This document shows positions 7,699 through 15,529 of a stretch of DNA of 36,637 nucleotides, one piece after another. The DNA comes from Vicinamibacteraceae bacterium (GTDB lineage: Bacteria > Acidobacteriota > Vicinamibacteria > Vicinamibacterales > UBA8438): contig JAAXGX010000027.1 of assembly GCA_012271165.1 (NCBI GenBank), positions 380-37,016 on the forward strand. The letters are read 5' to 3'. The translations under genes and the position numbers were made by a program. A model generated the notes under the pieces. The model had not been told where the DNA came from. It saw nothing but the letters and a program-made list of their open reading frames with translations, and did not search any database. Numbering within the stretch: position 1 is the stretch's first letter; each line of letters opens with the position of its first letter.

Positions 7699-8679
7699 GT
7701 GCCGGCGCCGGTGCGGATCGTCCATCTGGGTTGCGGATTCATCACGGGGGTGCACAGCCACCACCTGCGCCGCTGCCGCCGCGACCTGCTGCCGGGTTTC
7801 GCCAGCCGCGACGCGGACCGGGCCGAGGCCTTCCGCCGGCGGTACGCGGGGTTTCGCGCCTACGCGGGCTACGAGGCCGCCCTCCTCGACCCGGACGTCG
7901 AGGCGGTGGTCATCGCGGTGCCGCCGCGCTGGCATCTCGACCTCACGCTGCGGGCGCTCGACGCCGGCAAGCACGTGCTGGTCGAGAAGCCGGCCTATCT
8001 CACGCTGGACGACTATCGGCGCGCGTGCGCCGCCCGGGACCGGGCCGGACGCGTCGTTCTCGTCGCCGAGAACGACCACTACAAGCCGCTGGCCGTGTGC
8101 CTGCGCCGCCTGCTGCGCGAGGACGCCGTCGGCGAGATGGTGTTCGCCCAGTTCAACACGCTGGCGCACCGGCTCAAGGCTGCTGACGACTGGCGCAACG
8201 ACGAGCAGCTCGCGGGCGGCGACGCCTTCTTCGAGGAGGGCATCCACTGGCTGCATCTGGCCAACAGCCTCGGACCCGCGATCGCGTCGGCCCGGGGCTA
8301 CCGGCCGCGGCCGGGCCGCCACGGTCCGGACACGCGCGCCAAGAGCATGCTGGCCGCCTTCACCTACGACAACGGCGCGGTCGGCACGCTCTACTATTCG
8401 CGCGAGGTGCCCTCGCTGCTGCGCGGGCTCCGTCTCTCGAAGCTGTTCGGCCGGCGCGGCATCATCACCTTCGAGTCGAACGGGGCCTTCGTGCTGGTGC
8501 GCGGACGCGGCCGGCCCCGGCTGCTGTGGCCCGGCGTGCGCGACATCCGCGGCTACCGCGCGATGTACCGCGACTTCGCCGCGTCGATCCGGACCGGGCG
8601 GACGCCGGAGATGAGCCTGGAGACGGCCATGGCGGACCAGCGCCTCATGGAGCAGATCTGCGCCTTCCCCGATCCGTAG
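7699..8679 (+). CDS. Gfo/Idh/MocA family NAD(P)-dependent oxidoreductase
   Basis: A 326-residue cytoplasmic enzyme. The N-terminus has a Rossmann start (VRIVHLGCGFITGVHSHHL, about 5-23) with the variant nucleotide loop GCGFITGVH. VVIAVPPRWH (about 71-80) and HVLVEKPAYLT (about 92-102) are the classic family motifs, including the catalytic Lys in EKP. A C-terminal alpha/beta substrate domain follows, with HWLHL near residue 193. Members oxidise or reduce sugars, inositols and related polyols. GTG 7699 is chosen because it gives the exact family N-terminus. It is first in a tight operon, with only four bases to the GMC gene. Together with GMC and VOC partners, a sugar-oxidation role, perhaps via 3-keto sugars, is likely but inferred. 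Confidence 0.85.
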   Translation: MPAPVRIVHLGCGFITGVHSHHLRRCRRDLLPGFASRDADRAEAFRRRYAGFRAYAGYEAALLDPDVEAVVIAVPPRWHLDLTLRALDAGKHVLVEKPAYLTLDDYRRACAARDRAGRVVLVAENDHYKPLAVCLRRLLREDAVGEMVFAQFNTLAHRLKAADDWRNDEQLAGGDAFFEEGIHWLHLANSLGPAIASARGYRPRPGRHGPDTRAKSMLAAFTYDNGAVGTLYYSREVPSLLRGLRLSKLFGRRGIITFESNGAFVLVRGRGRPRLLWPGVRDIRGYRAMYRDFAASIRTGRTPEMSLETAMADQRLMEQICAFPDP

Positions 8680-8683
8680 GACC

Positions 8684-10210
8684 GTGCCTGGCGACTACAC
8701 CTGCGACGTCATCATCATCGGCTCCGGCGCTGGCGGCGGCACGCTGGCGCAGGCGCTCGCGCCGACCGCGGCGCACATCCTGATTGTCGAACGCGGCGAT
8801 TTCGTCCCCCGCGAGCCGCAGAACTGGGACCCCGCCGCGGTGTGGAAGAATCTCCGCTACCGCACGACGGAGCGCTGGCTGGACGCCGCCGGCCGCGAGT
8901 TTCGCCCGTACATGCACTACTGCGTGGGCGGCAACACGAAGTTCTGGGGCAGCGTGCTGTATCGGCTGCGCAAGGCGGACTTCGAGGCGACGGAGCACGC
9001 CGACGGGCTCTCGCCCGCGTGGCCGATCGACTACGACACCCTCGCGCCGTACTACGACCGCGCCGAGCGGCTGTACGAGGTGCACGGCGAGCGGGGCCAC
9101 GATCCGACCGAGCCGCCGCGCGGCCCGTTCCCCCACCCGCCGATACCCCACGCCGACGAGATCGCGGACGTGGTCGAGCGGCTGCGGGAGCAGGGTCTCC
9201 ATCCGTCGCCCCTGCCGCTGGGCCTGCGGCGGCCGGGAGCGCCGGACGGCTGCATCCTCTGCAACACGTGCAACTCGTTCCCCTGCCAGCGTCACGCCAA
9301 GAGCGAGGCGGAGAGCTGCTGCGTCCGCCCGCTACTCGCGCGGGACAACGTGACGCTATGGACCGGCGCGCGGGCGCGCCGGCTGCTCACCGATGCCGCC
9401 GGCCGGCGGATTGCGGCGGTGGAGGTGGAGCGCGAGGGAGAGATCGTCCGCGCGCGGGCGCCGCTCGTGGCGGTCGCTTGCGGCGCGGTCAACTCGGCCG
9501 CGCTGCTGCTCCGCTCGGCCAGCGACAGGCATCCCGACGGGCTGGCCAACTCGTCCGGCCTGGTCGGCGCGCGCTACATGGCGCATCTCGCCACCATGAT
9601 GCAGGGCTTCCATCCGCTGCGGCGCAACCGGGCCGTGTTCCAGAAGACGGTCGCGATCAACGACTTCTACCTGCGCGGCCCGGACACCGACTATCCGCTG
9701 GGCCAGATCCAGTCGCAGGGCCGCACCCACGGCGTCATGGCACAGACCGTCGTGCCCTGGATTCCGCTGTGGGCGTACGACGCCTGGGTCGCGCGCGGCG
9801 TGGACTGGCTGGCACTGACCGAGGATCTCCCGCGGCGGGACAACCGCGTCACCGTCGAGCCGGACGGCCGCATCCGCCTGCGCTACCGGCCCAACAACCG
9901 CGGCGCCCACCGGCGGCTGGTCGTCGAGATGCGGCGCATCCTGGGGCGGCTGGGCTTCTGGGTCGTGATGCGCCACTCGCACGAGCAGAAGAACACGACC
10001 CACCAGTGCGGCACGCTCTGCTTCGGCACGGACCCGCGCGAGTCGGTCCTCGATCCCTGGTGCCGGGCCCACGACATCGAGAACCTCTTCGTCGTCGACG
10101 CGTCCTTCTTTCCGTCGTCGGCAGCCGTCAACCCGGGCCTGACCATCGCGGCGCAGGCGCTGCGGGTGGCGGACCACATCGTCGAAACCGACTTGAGGAG
10201 AGCCCCGTGA
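8684..10210 (+). CDS. GMC family FAD-dependent oxidoreductase with a cysteine-rich insert
   Basis: A 508-residue flavoprotein. The dinucleotide-binding motif GSGAGGG is at 13-19. HYCVGGNTKFWGS (78-90) is the second FAD region. Catalytic His is probably H439 in HQCGTLCFG, with the partner Asn at N482 in the GMC C-terminal signature NPGLTIAAQALR. Between them sits a cluster C190-x2-C193-x2-C196-x4-C201 plus C212 and C213, which could bind a metal or iron-sulfur centre or form disulfides. Sugar-oxidising GMC enzymes such as fructose and glucoside 3-dehydrogenases are known relatives of this broad type. No signal peptide is visible. GTG 8684 starts just before the flavin motif. The stop overlaps the next start (GTGA). 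The product likely oxidises a sugar or glycoside hydroxyl. Confidence 0.86.
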   Translation: MPGDYTCDVIIIGSGAGGGTLAQALAPTAAHILIVERGDFVPREPQNWDPAAVWKNLRYRTTERWLDAAGREFRPYMHYCVGGNTKFWGSVLYRLRKADFEATEHADGLSPAWPIDYDTLAPYYDRAERLYEVHGERGHDPTEPPRGPFPHPPIPHADEIADVVERLREQGLHPSPLPLGLRRPGAPDGCILCNTCNSFPCQRHAKSEAESCCVRPLLARDNVTLWTGARARRLLTDAAGRRIAAVEVEREGEIVRARAPLVAVACGAVNSAALLLRSASDRHPDGLANSSGLVGARYMAHLATMMQGFHPLRRNRAVFQKTVAINDFYLRGPDTDYPLGQIQSQGRTHGVMAQTVVPWIPLWAYDAWVARGVDWLALTEDLPRRDNRVTVEPDGRIRLRYRPNNRGAHRRLVVEMRRILGRLGFWVVMRHSHEQKNTTHQCGTLCFGTDPRESVLDPWCRAHDIENLFVVDASFFPSSAAVNPGLTIAAQALRVADHIVETDLRRAP

Positions 10211-10719
10211 AGGTCCGATCGTTCAGCCACACCGGCATCACCGTGTCCGACTTCAACGCGGCCGTGAAGTTCTACTGGGAGGTCTTCGGCTGCCCCCTGG
10301 TGGGCGTCTCGGACGCGCCCGTCGAGCGGGTGCGCGGCTTCTTCGGCGTCGACGCCGAGGCGCCGTCTTGCAAGATCGGGTGGATCCGCGTCCCGGGCGG
10401 CGCGGTGATCGAGATATTCGGGTTCGAGCCGCGCCAGCCGCCGATCGAGGTTCCGTGGAACCGCGTCGGCCTGACCCACATCTGCTTCAACGTGCGCAAC
10501 ACGCAGCGGTGGTACGACTACCTCGTCGCCAAGGGGGTGGAATGCGTCTGCCCACCCGAACGCTCGCCCCGCGGCCACACGCTGTTCTTCGTCCGCGATC
10601 CGGACGGCAACCTGATCGAGCTGACCGACCTCCGCTACATGTACCACGTGCTGGGCTGGCTCGGCCCGCTGGGCGGCCTGCTGTTCCGGCGCGGGCTGTA
10701 CAAGCGCTACTACGAGTAG
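10207..10719 (+). CDS. VOC superfamily protein (glyoxalase/lyase fold)
   Basis: A 170-residue protein with two beta-alpha-beta-beta-beta modules of the vicinal-oxygen-chelate fold. Likely metal ligands are H8 in SHTGITVSD, E69 in AVIEIFG, H91 in GLTHICFNV and E138 in GNLIELTD, the canonical H/E/H/E set. DPDGNLIELTD is the family signature. VOC proteins isomerise, eliminate or dioxygenate small metabolites. The extra C-terminal tail (about 143-170) ends in a basic aromatic KRYYE. GTG 10207 overlaps the GMC stop by four bases and has GAGGAG upstream, so the three genes form a translationally coupled operon. A role in processing the keto product of the GMC or Gfo/Idh enzyme is inference. Confidence 0.85.
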   Translation: MKVRSFSHTGITVSDFNAAVKFYWEVFGCPLVGVSDAPVERVRGFFGVDAEAPSCKIGWIRVPGGAVIEIFGFEPRQPPIEVPWNRVGLTHICFNVRNTQRWYDYLVAKGVECVCPPERSPRGHTLFFVRDPDGNLIELTDLRYMYHVLGWLGPLGGLLFRRGLYKRYYE

Positions 10720-10754
10720 CCGGCTGGCTCAGGAAAACCGTGATTTTTCGCGGG

Positions 10755-10798
10755 TTGTAAATCGCCCACGGTACAGGCGATAATCGCCTGCGCCGTGG
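10755..10798 (+). promoter_or_regulatory. Promoter and 33-bp palindromic operator overlapping a start codon
   Basis: TTGTAA (10755-10760), an 18-base spacer and GATAAT (10779-10784) form a good sigma70-like promoter. Centred on the -10 box is the palindrome CCACGG-TA-CAGGCGAT-A-ATCGCCTG-CG-CCGTGG (10766-10798), mismatched only at TA/CG. It extends over the GTG start at 10795, so transcription would begin almost at the start codon. A protein bound here would block the promoter; the RNA form could also hide the start. Confidence 0.6.
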
Positions 10799-12033
10799 AC
10801 GATCCCAGCTACCTGCCACGCCATGCGGCCAGCCTCCTGAAGCGGGCCCTGGAGGCCTTCCCCGTCGTCGTGCTGATGGGTGCGCGTCAGACCGGCAAGA
10901 GCACGCTCGCGCGGACCGAGCCGTTCCTGGCTGACCGGCTCTACCTCACCCTCGACGATCCGGAGACGCACGAGCGGGCGCGCGCCGCGCCGCGGGATCT
11001 GGTCCGCACCGCGCCGCGGCTGACCCTCGACGAAGTGCAACGCGAGCCCGACCTCCTGCTCGCCGTCAAGCGCGCGGTGGACGAGGACCGGCCGCGCCGC
11101 AGCGGCCGCTTCCTGCTGACCGGCTCGGCAAACCTGCTGCTCATGCAGCGTGTGTCCGAAACACTGGCGGGCCGGGCGGCGTACGTGAACCTCTGGCCGC
11201 TCAGCCGCCGGGAACTCCTGGGGCGGGGAACGCCGGGTATCTGGTCCAGGCTGCTGGCGACCCGTGTTGTCGACTGGCCGGATCTCTTCGAATCGCCCCA
11301 CGAGGAGGTTGCCGCCGACTGGCGAACCGAGGTGCGCGCCAGCGGCTATCCCACGCCGGCGATGGAGCTCGGCGGCGACGACGCCCGGTCGCTGTGGTTC
11401 GACGGCTACGTGCGCACCTACCTGGAGCGCGATCTGCAATCCCTGTCCGCGGTGGGCAACCTGGTCGATTTCCGCCGGCTCATGCGCACTGCGAGCCAGC
11501 GCCTCGGCGGCCTGCTCAACCAGGCCGACATCGGCCGTGACCTCCAGTTGCCGCGCACCACGGTGCAACGCCACCTCAACCTGCTGGAAACGTCCTTCCA
11601 GCTGGTGCGCCTGCCGCCGTACTCGGTGAACCGGAGCAAGCGGCTGGTCAAGAGTCCGAAGCTCTACTGGAGCGACCCGGCCCTGGCGCTCTGGCTGAGC
11701 GGTGCAAGCGCCGTTGCGGGCGAGCACCTGGAGAATCTCGTGCTGCTCGACCTGCTGGTGTGGCGCGACGGCCAGGCGCCGGCGCCGGAGGTGCTCTTCT
11801 GGCGGACGACGACGGACCGCGAGGTGGACTTCGTCGTCGAGGCCGGCGGACGGCTGCTGGCGATCGAGGTGAAGGCCGCCGCAACTCCCGGATTGGCGGA
11901 CACCCGCGGCCTGCGCCTGTTTCGCGAGGAATACCCGGACCGGTTCGCCGGTGCCCTGCTGCTCCACGGCGGTAGCGATACGCAGTGGATGGCGGAGGGT
12001 GTGCTCGGCGTGCCCTGGTGGCGCGTGCTGTAG
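10795..12033 (+). CDS. AAA-family ATPase with DUF4143 C-terminal domain
   Basis: A 412-residue protein. The N-terminal AAA_14 domain has Walker A GARQTGKST (29-37), a LYLTLDDPE segment, a Walker B-like LTLDEVQRE, and the sensor RFLLTGSANLL. The C-terminal DUF4143 region includes LERDL, a winged-helix-like stretch (LGGLLNQADIGRDL, TTVQRHLNLL) and WSDPALALWLSG. It ends with a REVDFVVE...LLAIEVKAA strand pair of PD-(D/E)xK nuclease type. This family is widespread and mostly uncharacterised; some members sit in mobile or defence-associated regions. The GTG start lies inside the palindrome described at 10766-10798, with no ribosome site, which fits a leaderless message and autoregulation. The neighbours are unrelated metabolic genes, so it is probably a single-gene unit and may be horizontally acquired. 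Confidence 0.88.
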   Translation: MDDPSYLPRHAASLLKRALEAFPVVVLMGARQTGKSTLARTEPFLADRLYLTLDDPETHERARAAPRDLVRTAPRLTLDEVQREPDLLLAVKRAVDEDRPRRSGRFLLTGSANLLLMQRVSETLAGRAAYVNLWPLSRRELLGRGTPGIWSRLLATRVVDWPDLFESPHEEVAADWRTEVRASGYPTPAMELGGDDARSLWFDGYVRTYLERDLQSLSAVGNLVDFRRLMRTASQRLGGLLNQADIGRDLQLPRTTVQRHLNLLETSFQLVRLPPYSVNRSKRLVKSPKLYWSDPALALWLSGASAVAGEHLENLVLLDLLVWRDGQAPAPEVLFWRTTTDREVDFVVEAGGRLLAIEVKAAATPGLADTRGLRLFREEYPDRFAGALLLHGGSDTQWMAEGVLGVPWWRVL

Positions 12034-12137
12034 CGCGGGCGACGAAGCCTCGCGCAGGCTCCCGGCGGGCGGCGCGCCGCTTCGCAGCCACCGGTAGCAC
12101 GGCGAGCGGCGGCCGGCCGCGCGGCGCGGATGCCTAT

Positions 12138-13358
12138 CTACCGGGCGACGTTTCTGAAGACGACACCGCCCTTCATGACGAAGCGCACGTCGCGCATCGC
12201 CATGATGTCGTCGAGCGGATTGCCGGCAACGGCGATGAGATCGGCCTGGTAGCCCGCGCGCACGGTCCCGATCCGATCGGCGAGCCCGAGCGACTCGGCG
12301 GCCAGGGAGGCCGCCGAGACGATGGCGTCCAGCGGATCCTGTCCGCCGTCGCGGACCCGGTAGACGAGCTCCTCGGCGTTGCGCCCGTGCGCGCCGGCCA
12401 CCGCGTCGGTCCCGTAGACGACGCGCACGCCGCCGTGGGCGAGCGTGCGGCGGAAGGTGTCGTAGCCGACGACCCGCGCCTCCTCCATCAGCGCGAAGCC
12501 TTCCTCCGTGTAGTTGCCCAGGCCGATGAACCGCGGCCGGTGCTCGAAGTAGTTGGCCCACAGCGATCCGACGTGGGGGTCGAGATACGTGCCGCGCTCG
12601 GCCATCAGCTCGATCGTGGCGTCGTTGTAGCGGTTGCCGTGCTCGATGCCCCCGCAGCCCGCCTCGACGGTGGCGGTCACGCCGTCGGTCCCGTAGGCGT
12701 GGACCACCGTGCGCAGGCCCTGCGCCGCCGCCTCGCCGCAGACGGCCCGCAACTGCGCGTCGGTCATCACCAGGCCTCCGCCCTCCCGGATGCTCGCCGA
12801 GGCGAAGACCTTGACCACGTCGGCCCCGTCGGCCGCCAGCTCGCGCACGAAGGCCCTGATCGCCGCGGGCGAGCCGGTGCCGGCGGTGACGGGCCGCACC
12901 GAGGTCAGCACCCGGGGGCCCGGCAGCGTGCCGCGCGCGATGGCGTCGCGCAGGTCCAGGTCCAGGGGGCTGCCCAGGCTCTGCACGGTGGTGAAGCCCG
13001 CCATCAGCGTGGCGTAGGCGTTCTCCGCGGCATGCAGGATCGTCCGGGCCGGCGACTCGTCGGGGTCGTCGTGGGTGCGTCCATCGGCGTCGAAGTGCGC
13101 GGTCAGGTGGACGTGCGTGTCGATCAGCCCCGGCAGCACCGTCAGCGCCGACAGGTCGTAGGTGGCCCGGACGCCGGCCCCACCGGCGCTCACATCCGTG
13201 ATTCGAGACCCCTGCACGGTGATCGTGACGCCTTCGTGCACGCCGCCCGCGCCATCGATGAGCCGGGCGGCGCGAATGGTGACGGGGGTCTCCTGGGCAA
13301 TGGCTGCCGGTGCTGCAACCAGCAGGCCGAGGGCAAGCAGCGGCAAGCGCCTGATCAT
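12138..13358 (-). CDS. Exported metal-dependent amidohydrolase, imidazolonepropionase-like
   Basis: A 406-residue protein with a Sec signal (1-21, ending AIAQ). The TIM-barrel metal site is complete: H82 and H84 in DTHVHL, K183 in VVKVFAS (probably carbamylated), H220 in VVHAYGTDG, H240 in IEHGNRYND and D318 in YGTDAV. The N- and C-terminal beta-sandwich strands (IRAARLIDGAGG; DLIAVAGNPLDDI) are typical of the hydantoinase/prolidase-like group. Members hydrolyse amide, ester or lactam bonds; exported versions often act as dipeptidases or on xenobiotics. ATG 13358 has GGAGG nearby. It is transcribed away from the epoxide-hydrolase-like gene and converges on the DUF4143 ATPase gene, leaving 104 GC-rich bases with no clear terminator. 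Confidence 0.88.
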   Translation of the reverse strand: MIRRLPLLALGLLVAAPAAIAQETPVTIRAARLIDGAGGVHEGVTITVQGSRITDVSAGGAGVRATYDLSALTVLPGLIDTHVHLTAHFDADGRTHDDPDESPARTILHAAENAYATLMAGFTTVQSLGSPLDLDLRDAIARGTLPGPRVLTSVRPVTAGTGSPAAIRAFVRELAADGADVVKVFASASIREGGGLVMTDAQLRAVCGEAAAQGLRTVVHAYGTDGVTATVEAGCGGIEHGNRYNDATIELMAERGTYLDPHVGSLWANYFEHRPRFIGLGNYTEEGFALMEEARVVGYDTFRRTLAHGGVRVVYGTDAVAGAHGRNAEELVYRVRDGGQDPLDAIVSAASLAAESLGLADRIGTVRAGYQADLIAVAGNPLDDIMAMRDVRFVMKGGVVFRNVAR

Positions 13359-13484
13359 TTTGGATCCTCCAGCACGGCAGGTACGGGTACGCTCCATCGA
13401 CGTGGATTCCAGGTACGCTCGAATGTATAACAGATGGAGCACGGCCGGGCCCGCGCCGGGGCGCCGCCGCACGGAGGTGAAGCG
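13359..13484. promoter_or_regulatory. Divergent promoter region with direct repeats
   Basis: TATAAC at 13426-13431 is a plus-strand -10 box with a weak TGGATT 17 bases upstream; the same AT-rich spot reads TATACA on the minus strand, so it may serve both genes. GGTACGCTC occurs at 13386-13394 and 13412-13420, 26 bases apart, as a possible regulator site. Confidence 0.35.
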
Positions 13485-14789
13485 ATGACCACCCGCACGC
13501 AGACGACAGAGCACGCCGATCGGGGCGCCGTCACCCGCCGCCGCATGATGCAGGGTGTCGGCGCCGTCCTCGGATCCGCGGCGGTCATGCGGGAGCTGCC
13601 GGCGGAAGCGCTGGCGGCCCCGCCCGCGGCCGCGGGGCAGACCGCGTCCGTGGGCCCCTACGACCCGGACTGGCTGCCCGCGGGCGTCCGCTCGCGCTTC
13701 GTCCACGGCGTCAACGGGCTGACGATGCACGTGCTGGAGGCCGGCTTCGAGACCGGCGGGCGCCCGGCCCTGCTCCTGCTGCACGGCTTCCCCGAGCTCG
13801 GCTACAGCTGGCGGCACGTGATGGCGCCGCTGGCGGCGGCCGGCTACCACGTCATCGCGCCGGATCAGCGCGGCTACGGCCGCACCACGGGCTGGAGCGC
13901 GGACTACGACGGCAGCCTGCGGCCCTTCAGCCGGATGAACGCCGTGCGGGACGCGCTCGCGCTGGTGTCGGCGTTCGGCTACCGCACCGTGGACGCCGTC
14001 ATCGGCCACGACTTCGGATCGCCCATCGCCGCCTGGTGCGCCGTGGCGCGGCCGGACGTGTTCCGGGCGGTCGCGCTGATGAGCGCCCCGTTCGGCGGCA
14101 CGCCGACGTTCCCGTTCGGGACGGCGGACGACGGCCCGCGCGCCGAGCCGCCCGCGGCGCCGGACATCTACGAGGAGCTGGCGCGCCTGCCCCGCCCGCG
14201 CAAGCACTACCAGCGCTACTACCGGACGCGCGAGGCGAACCCCAACATGTGGCGCGCGCCGCAGGGCGTCCACGCGTTCCTCCGCGCCTACTACCACCAC
14301 AAGAGCGCCGACTGGGCCGCCAACCGCCCGCACCGGCTGGCGGCGTGGACGGCCACCGAGGTGGCGCAGATGCCCACCTACTACATCATGGACCTCGACA
14401 TGGGGATGGCGGAGACGGTCGCCCGCGAGATGCCGACCGCTGCCGAGATCGCGGCCAACCGCTGGCTGCCGGACGACGAGCTCCACGTCTACAGCACGGA
14501 GTACGAGCGCAACGGGTTCCAGGGCGGCCTGCAATGGTACCGCTCCGGCGTGATCACGGACGAGCCGCTGACCTTCGCCGGCCGCACCATCGACATCCCG
14601 TCGCTGTTCATCGGCGGCGCGAGCGACTGGGGTGTGTACCAGCGCCCGGGCGCGTTCGAGCGGATGCAGGAGAGCGCCTGCACGGACTTTCGCGGCGCGC
14701 ACCTGCTCGACGGCGCCGGCCACTGGGTGCAGCAGGAGCGGCCCGAGGAGACGGTCCGCCTGCTGCTGGAGTTCCTGCGGGAAGCATAG
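13485..14789 (+). CDS. Tat-exported alpha/beta hydrolase, epoxide-hydrolase-like
   Basis: A 434-residue protein. A twin-arginine signal is seen at 18-35 (TRRRMMQGVGAVLG). The alpha/beta hydrolase core starts near residue 72. HGFPE (100-104) is the oxyanion-hole motif. The nucleophile is D176 in GHDFGSP, an Asp as in epoxide hydrolases and haloalkane dehalogenases. The acid is D381 in GGASDWGVY and the base H413 in GAGHW. The cap carries YSTEYERNGFQGGLQWYR (336-353), close to the tyrosine-bearing cap of soluble epoxide hydrolases. The likely reaction is epoxide ring hydrolysis, but dehalogenation cannot be excluded. ATG 13485 has GGAGG seven bases upstream and starts the Tat signal cleanly; an in-frame ATG at 13434 adds a poor N-terminus. 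The membrane protein gene follows 24 bases downstream. Confidence 0.86.
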   Translation: MTTRTQTTEHADRGAVTRRRMMQGVGAVLGSAAVMRELPAEALAAPPAAAGQTASVGPYDPDWLPAGVRSRFVHGVNGLTMHVLEAGFETGGRPALLLLHGFPELGYSWRHVMAPLAAAGYHVIAPDQRGYGRTTGWSADYDGSLRPFSRMNAVRDALALVSAFGYRTVDAVIGHDFGSPIAAWCAVARPDVFRAVALMSAPFGGTPTFPFGTADDGPRAEPPAAPDIYEELARLPRPRKHYQRYYRTREANPNMWRAPQGVHAFLRAYYHHKSADWAANRPHRLAAWTATEVAQMPTYYIMDLDMGMAETVAREMPTAAEIAANRWLPDDELHVYSTEYERNGFQGGLQWYRSGVITDEPLTFAGRTIDIPSLFIGGASDWGVYQRPGAFERMQESACTDFRGAHLLDGAGHWVQQERPEETVRLLLEFLREA

Positions 14790-14813
14790 CGACGCACGTA
14801 ATGGAGGCGACTG

Positions 14814-15254
14814 ATGAAGGAACGCGTGTTCACCGGGCGTTCGGTGTCTCTCGGCTTGGCCACCGGCATGGTCGTTTCGGTCATGCTCGGCGCGTTCGGC
14901 ATCGATTGGGTGTTGGCCTGCATGACCGAGCTGGCCGCCGGTGCCTTTGCACTGGCGTTCTGCACCGGTCTGGACCCACGGTTCGACATGACGCCCCGCC
15001 GACGGGGTCCCTGGGTAGTCGCCAGCATCGTGATACTGACCCCCGCGCTGAACCTGGGCAGCGCGCTACGCCATGCCCCTGACGCCGTCCATCCGTTCGT
15101 CATCAGCGTGCTGATCCTGCTCACCGGATTTGCCGCGTACAGCCTCGGCGTCATCGTCGGGGCGCTGAACCAGATCGAGGGCGACGACGCGCCGCCGACT
15201 GCGAACCGGTACAGCATCACCGCGGCGCCCGACGACGGACGCCCGTCCTCCTGA
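14814..15254 (+). CDS. Small integral membrane protein of unknown function
   Basis: A 146-residue protein I do not recognise. It has four predicted transmembrane segments, at about 10-30, 34-52, 66-84 and 95-117, and a polar C-terminal tail (118-146) with acidic and proline residues. Short basic loops (DMTPRRRGPW) suggest a cytoplasmic loop between helices 2 and 3. ATG 14814 has ATGGAGG upstream with normal spacing. It lies 24 bases after the epoxide-hydrolase-like gene and may be co-transcribed. No conserved catalytic motif is visible. The gene is real on grounds of start, spacing and clean hydrophobic pattern. Confidence 0.65.
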   Translation: MKERVFTGRSVSLGLATGMVVSVMLGAFGIDWVLACMTELAAGAFALAFCTGLDPRFDMTPRRRGPWVVASIVILTPALNLGSALRHAPDAVHPFVISVLILLTGFAAYSLGVIVGALNQIEGDDAPPTANRYSITAAPDDGRPSS

Positions 15255-15529
15255 GCGCGGCGCAGGGAGCGGCTCCCAAGGGGCTCGCCGCATCGGTGAC
15301 GTCTTGCGACGGACACGGGGTAGCTGATTGACGGTCAGGATATTCACGCTGCGACGCGTCGCCGGCAGTATCGTGGTCAGCGTGACCGTATCGGCATGAA
15401 CCCGCCTCCTTACATGACCCTCTACATGCCCCTGTACACTCTGTTCGTGGCCGGTAGCTTCACGGCGTGCTATCTCGGCCAAGGGCCTATAATCGGTCCA
15501 CTTCCCGTTCCATCGCCAAGGAGGGTCAG
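15255..15529 (+). promoter_or_regulatory. Intergenic region with TATAAT box and small repeats
   Basis: A perfect TATAAT lies at 15488-15493, 36 bases before the ATG at 15530, but no good -35 is spaced from it. GGTCA-GCG-TGACC (15375-15387) is a short palindrome. Nearby are TACATGACC and TACATGCCC at 15411-15433. These may be regulator sites for the tandem secreted genes downstream. Confidence 0.35.

Noticed and set aside
12034-12137. Terminator between the DUF4143 and amidohydrolase genes
   Set aside because: Only short GC-rich inverted repeats with no consistent stem plus T tract.
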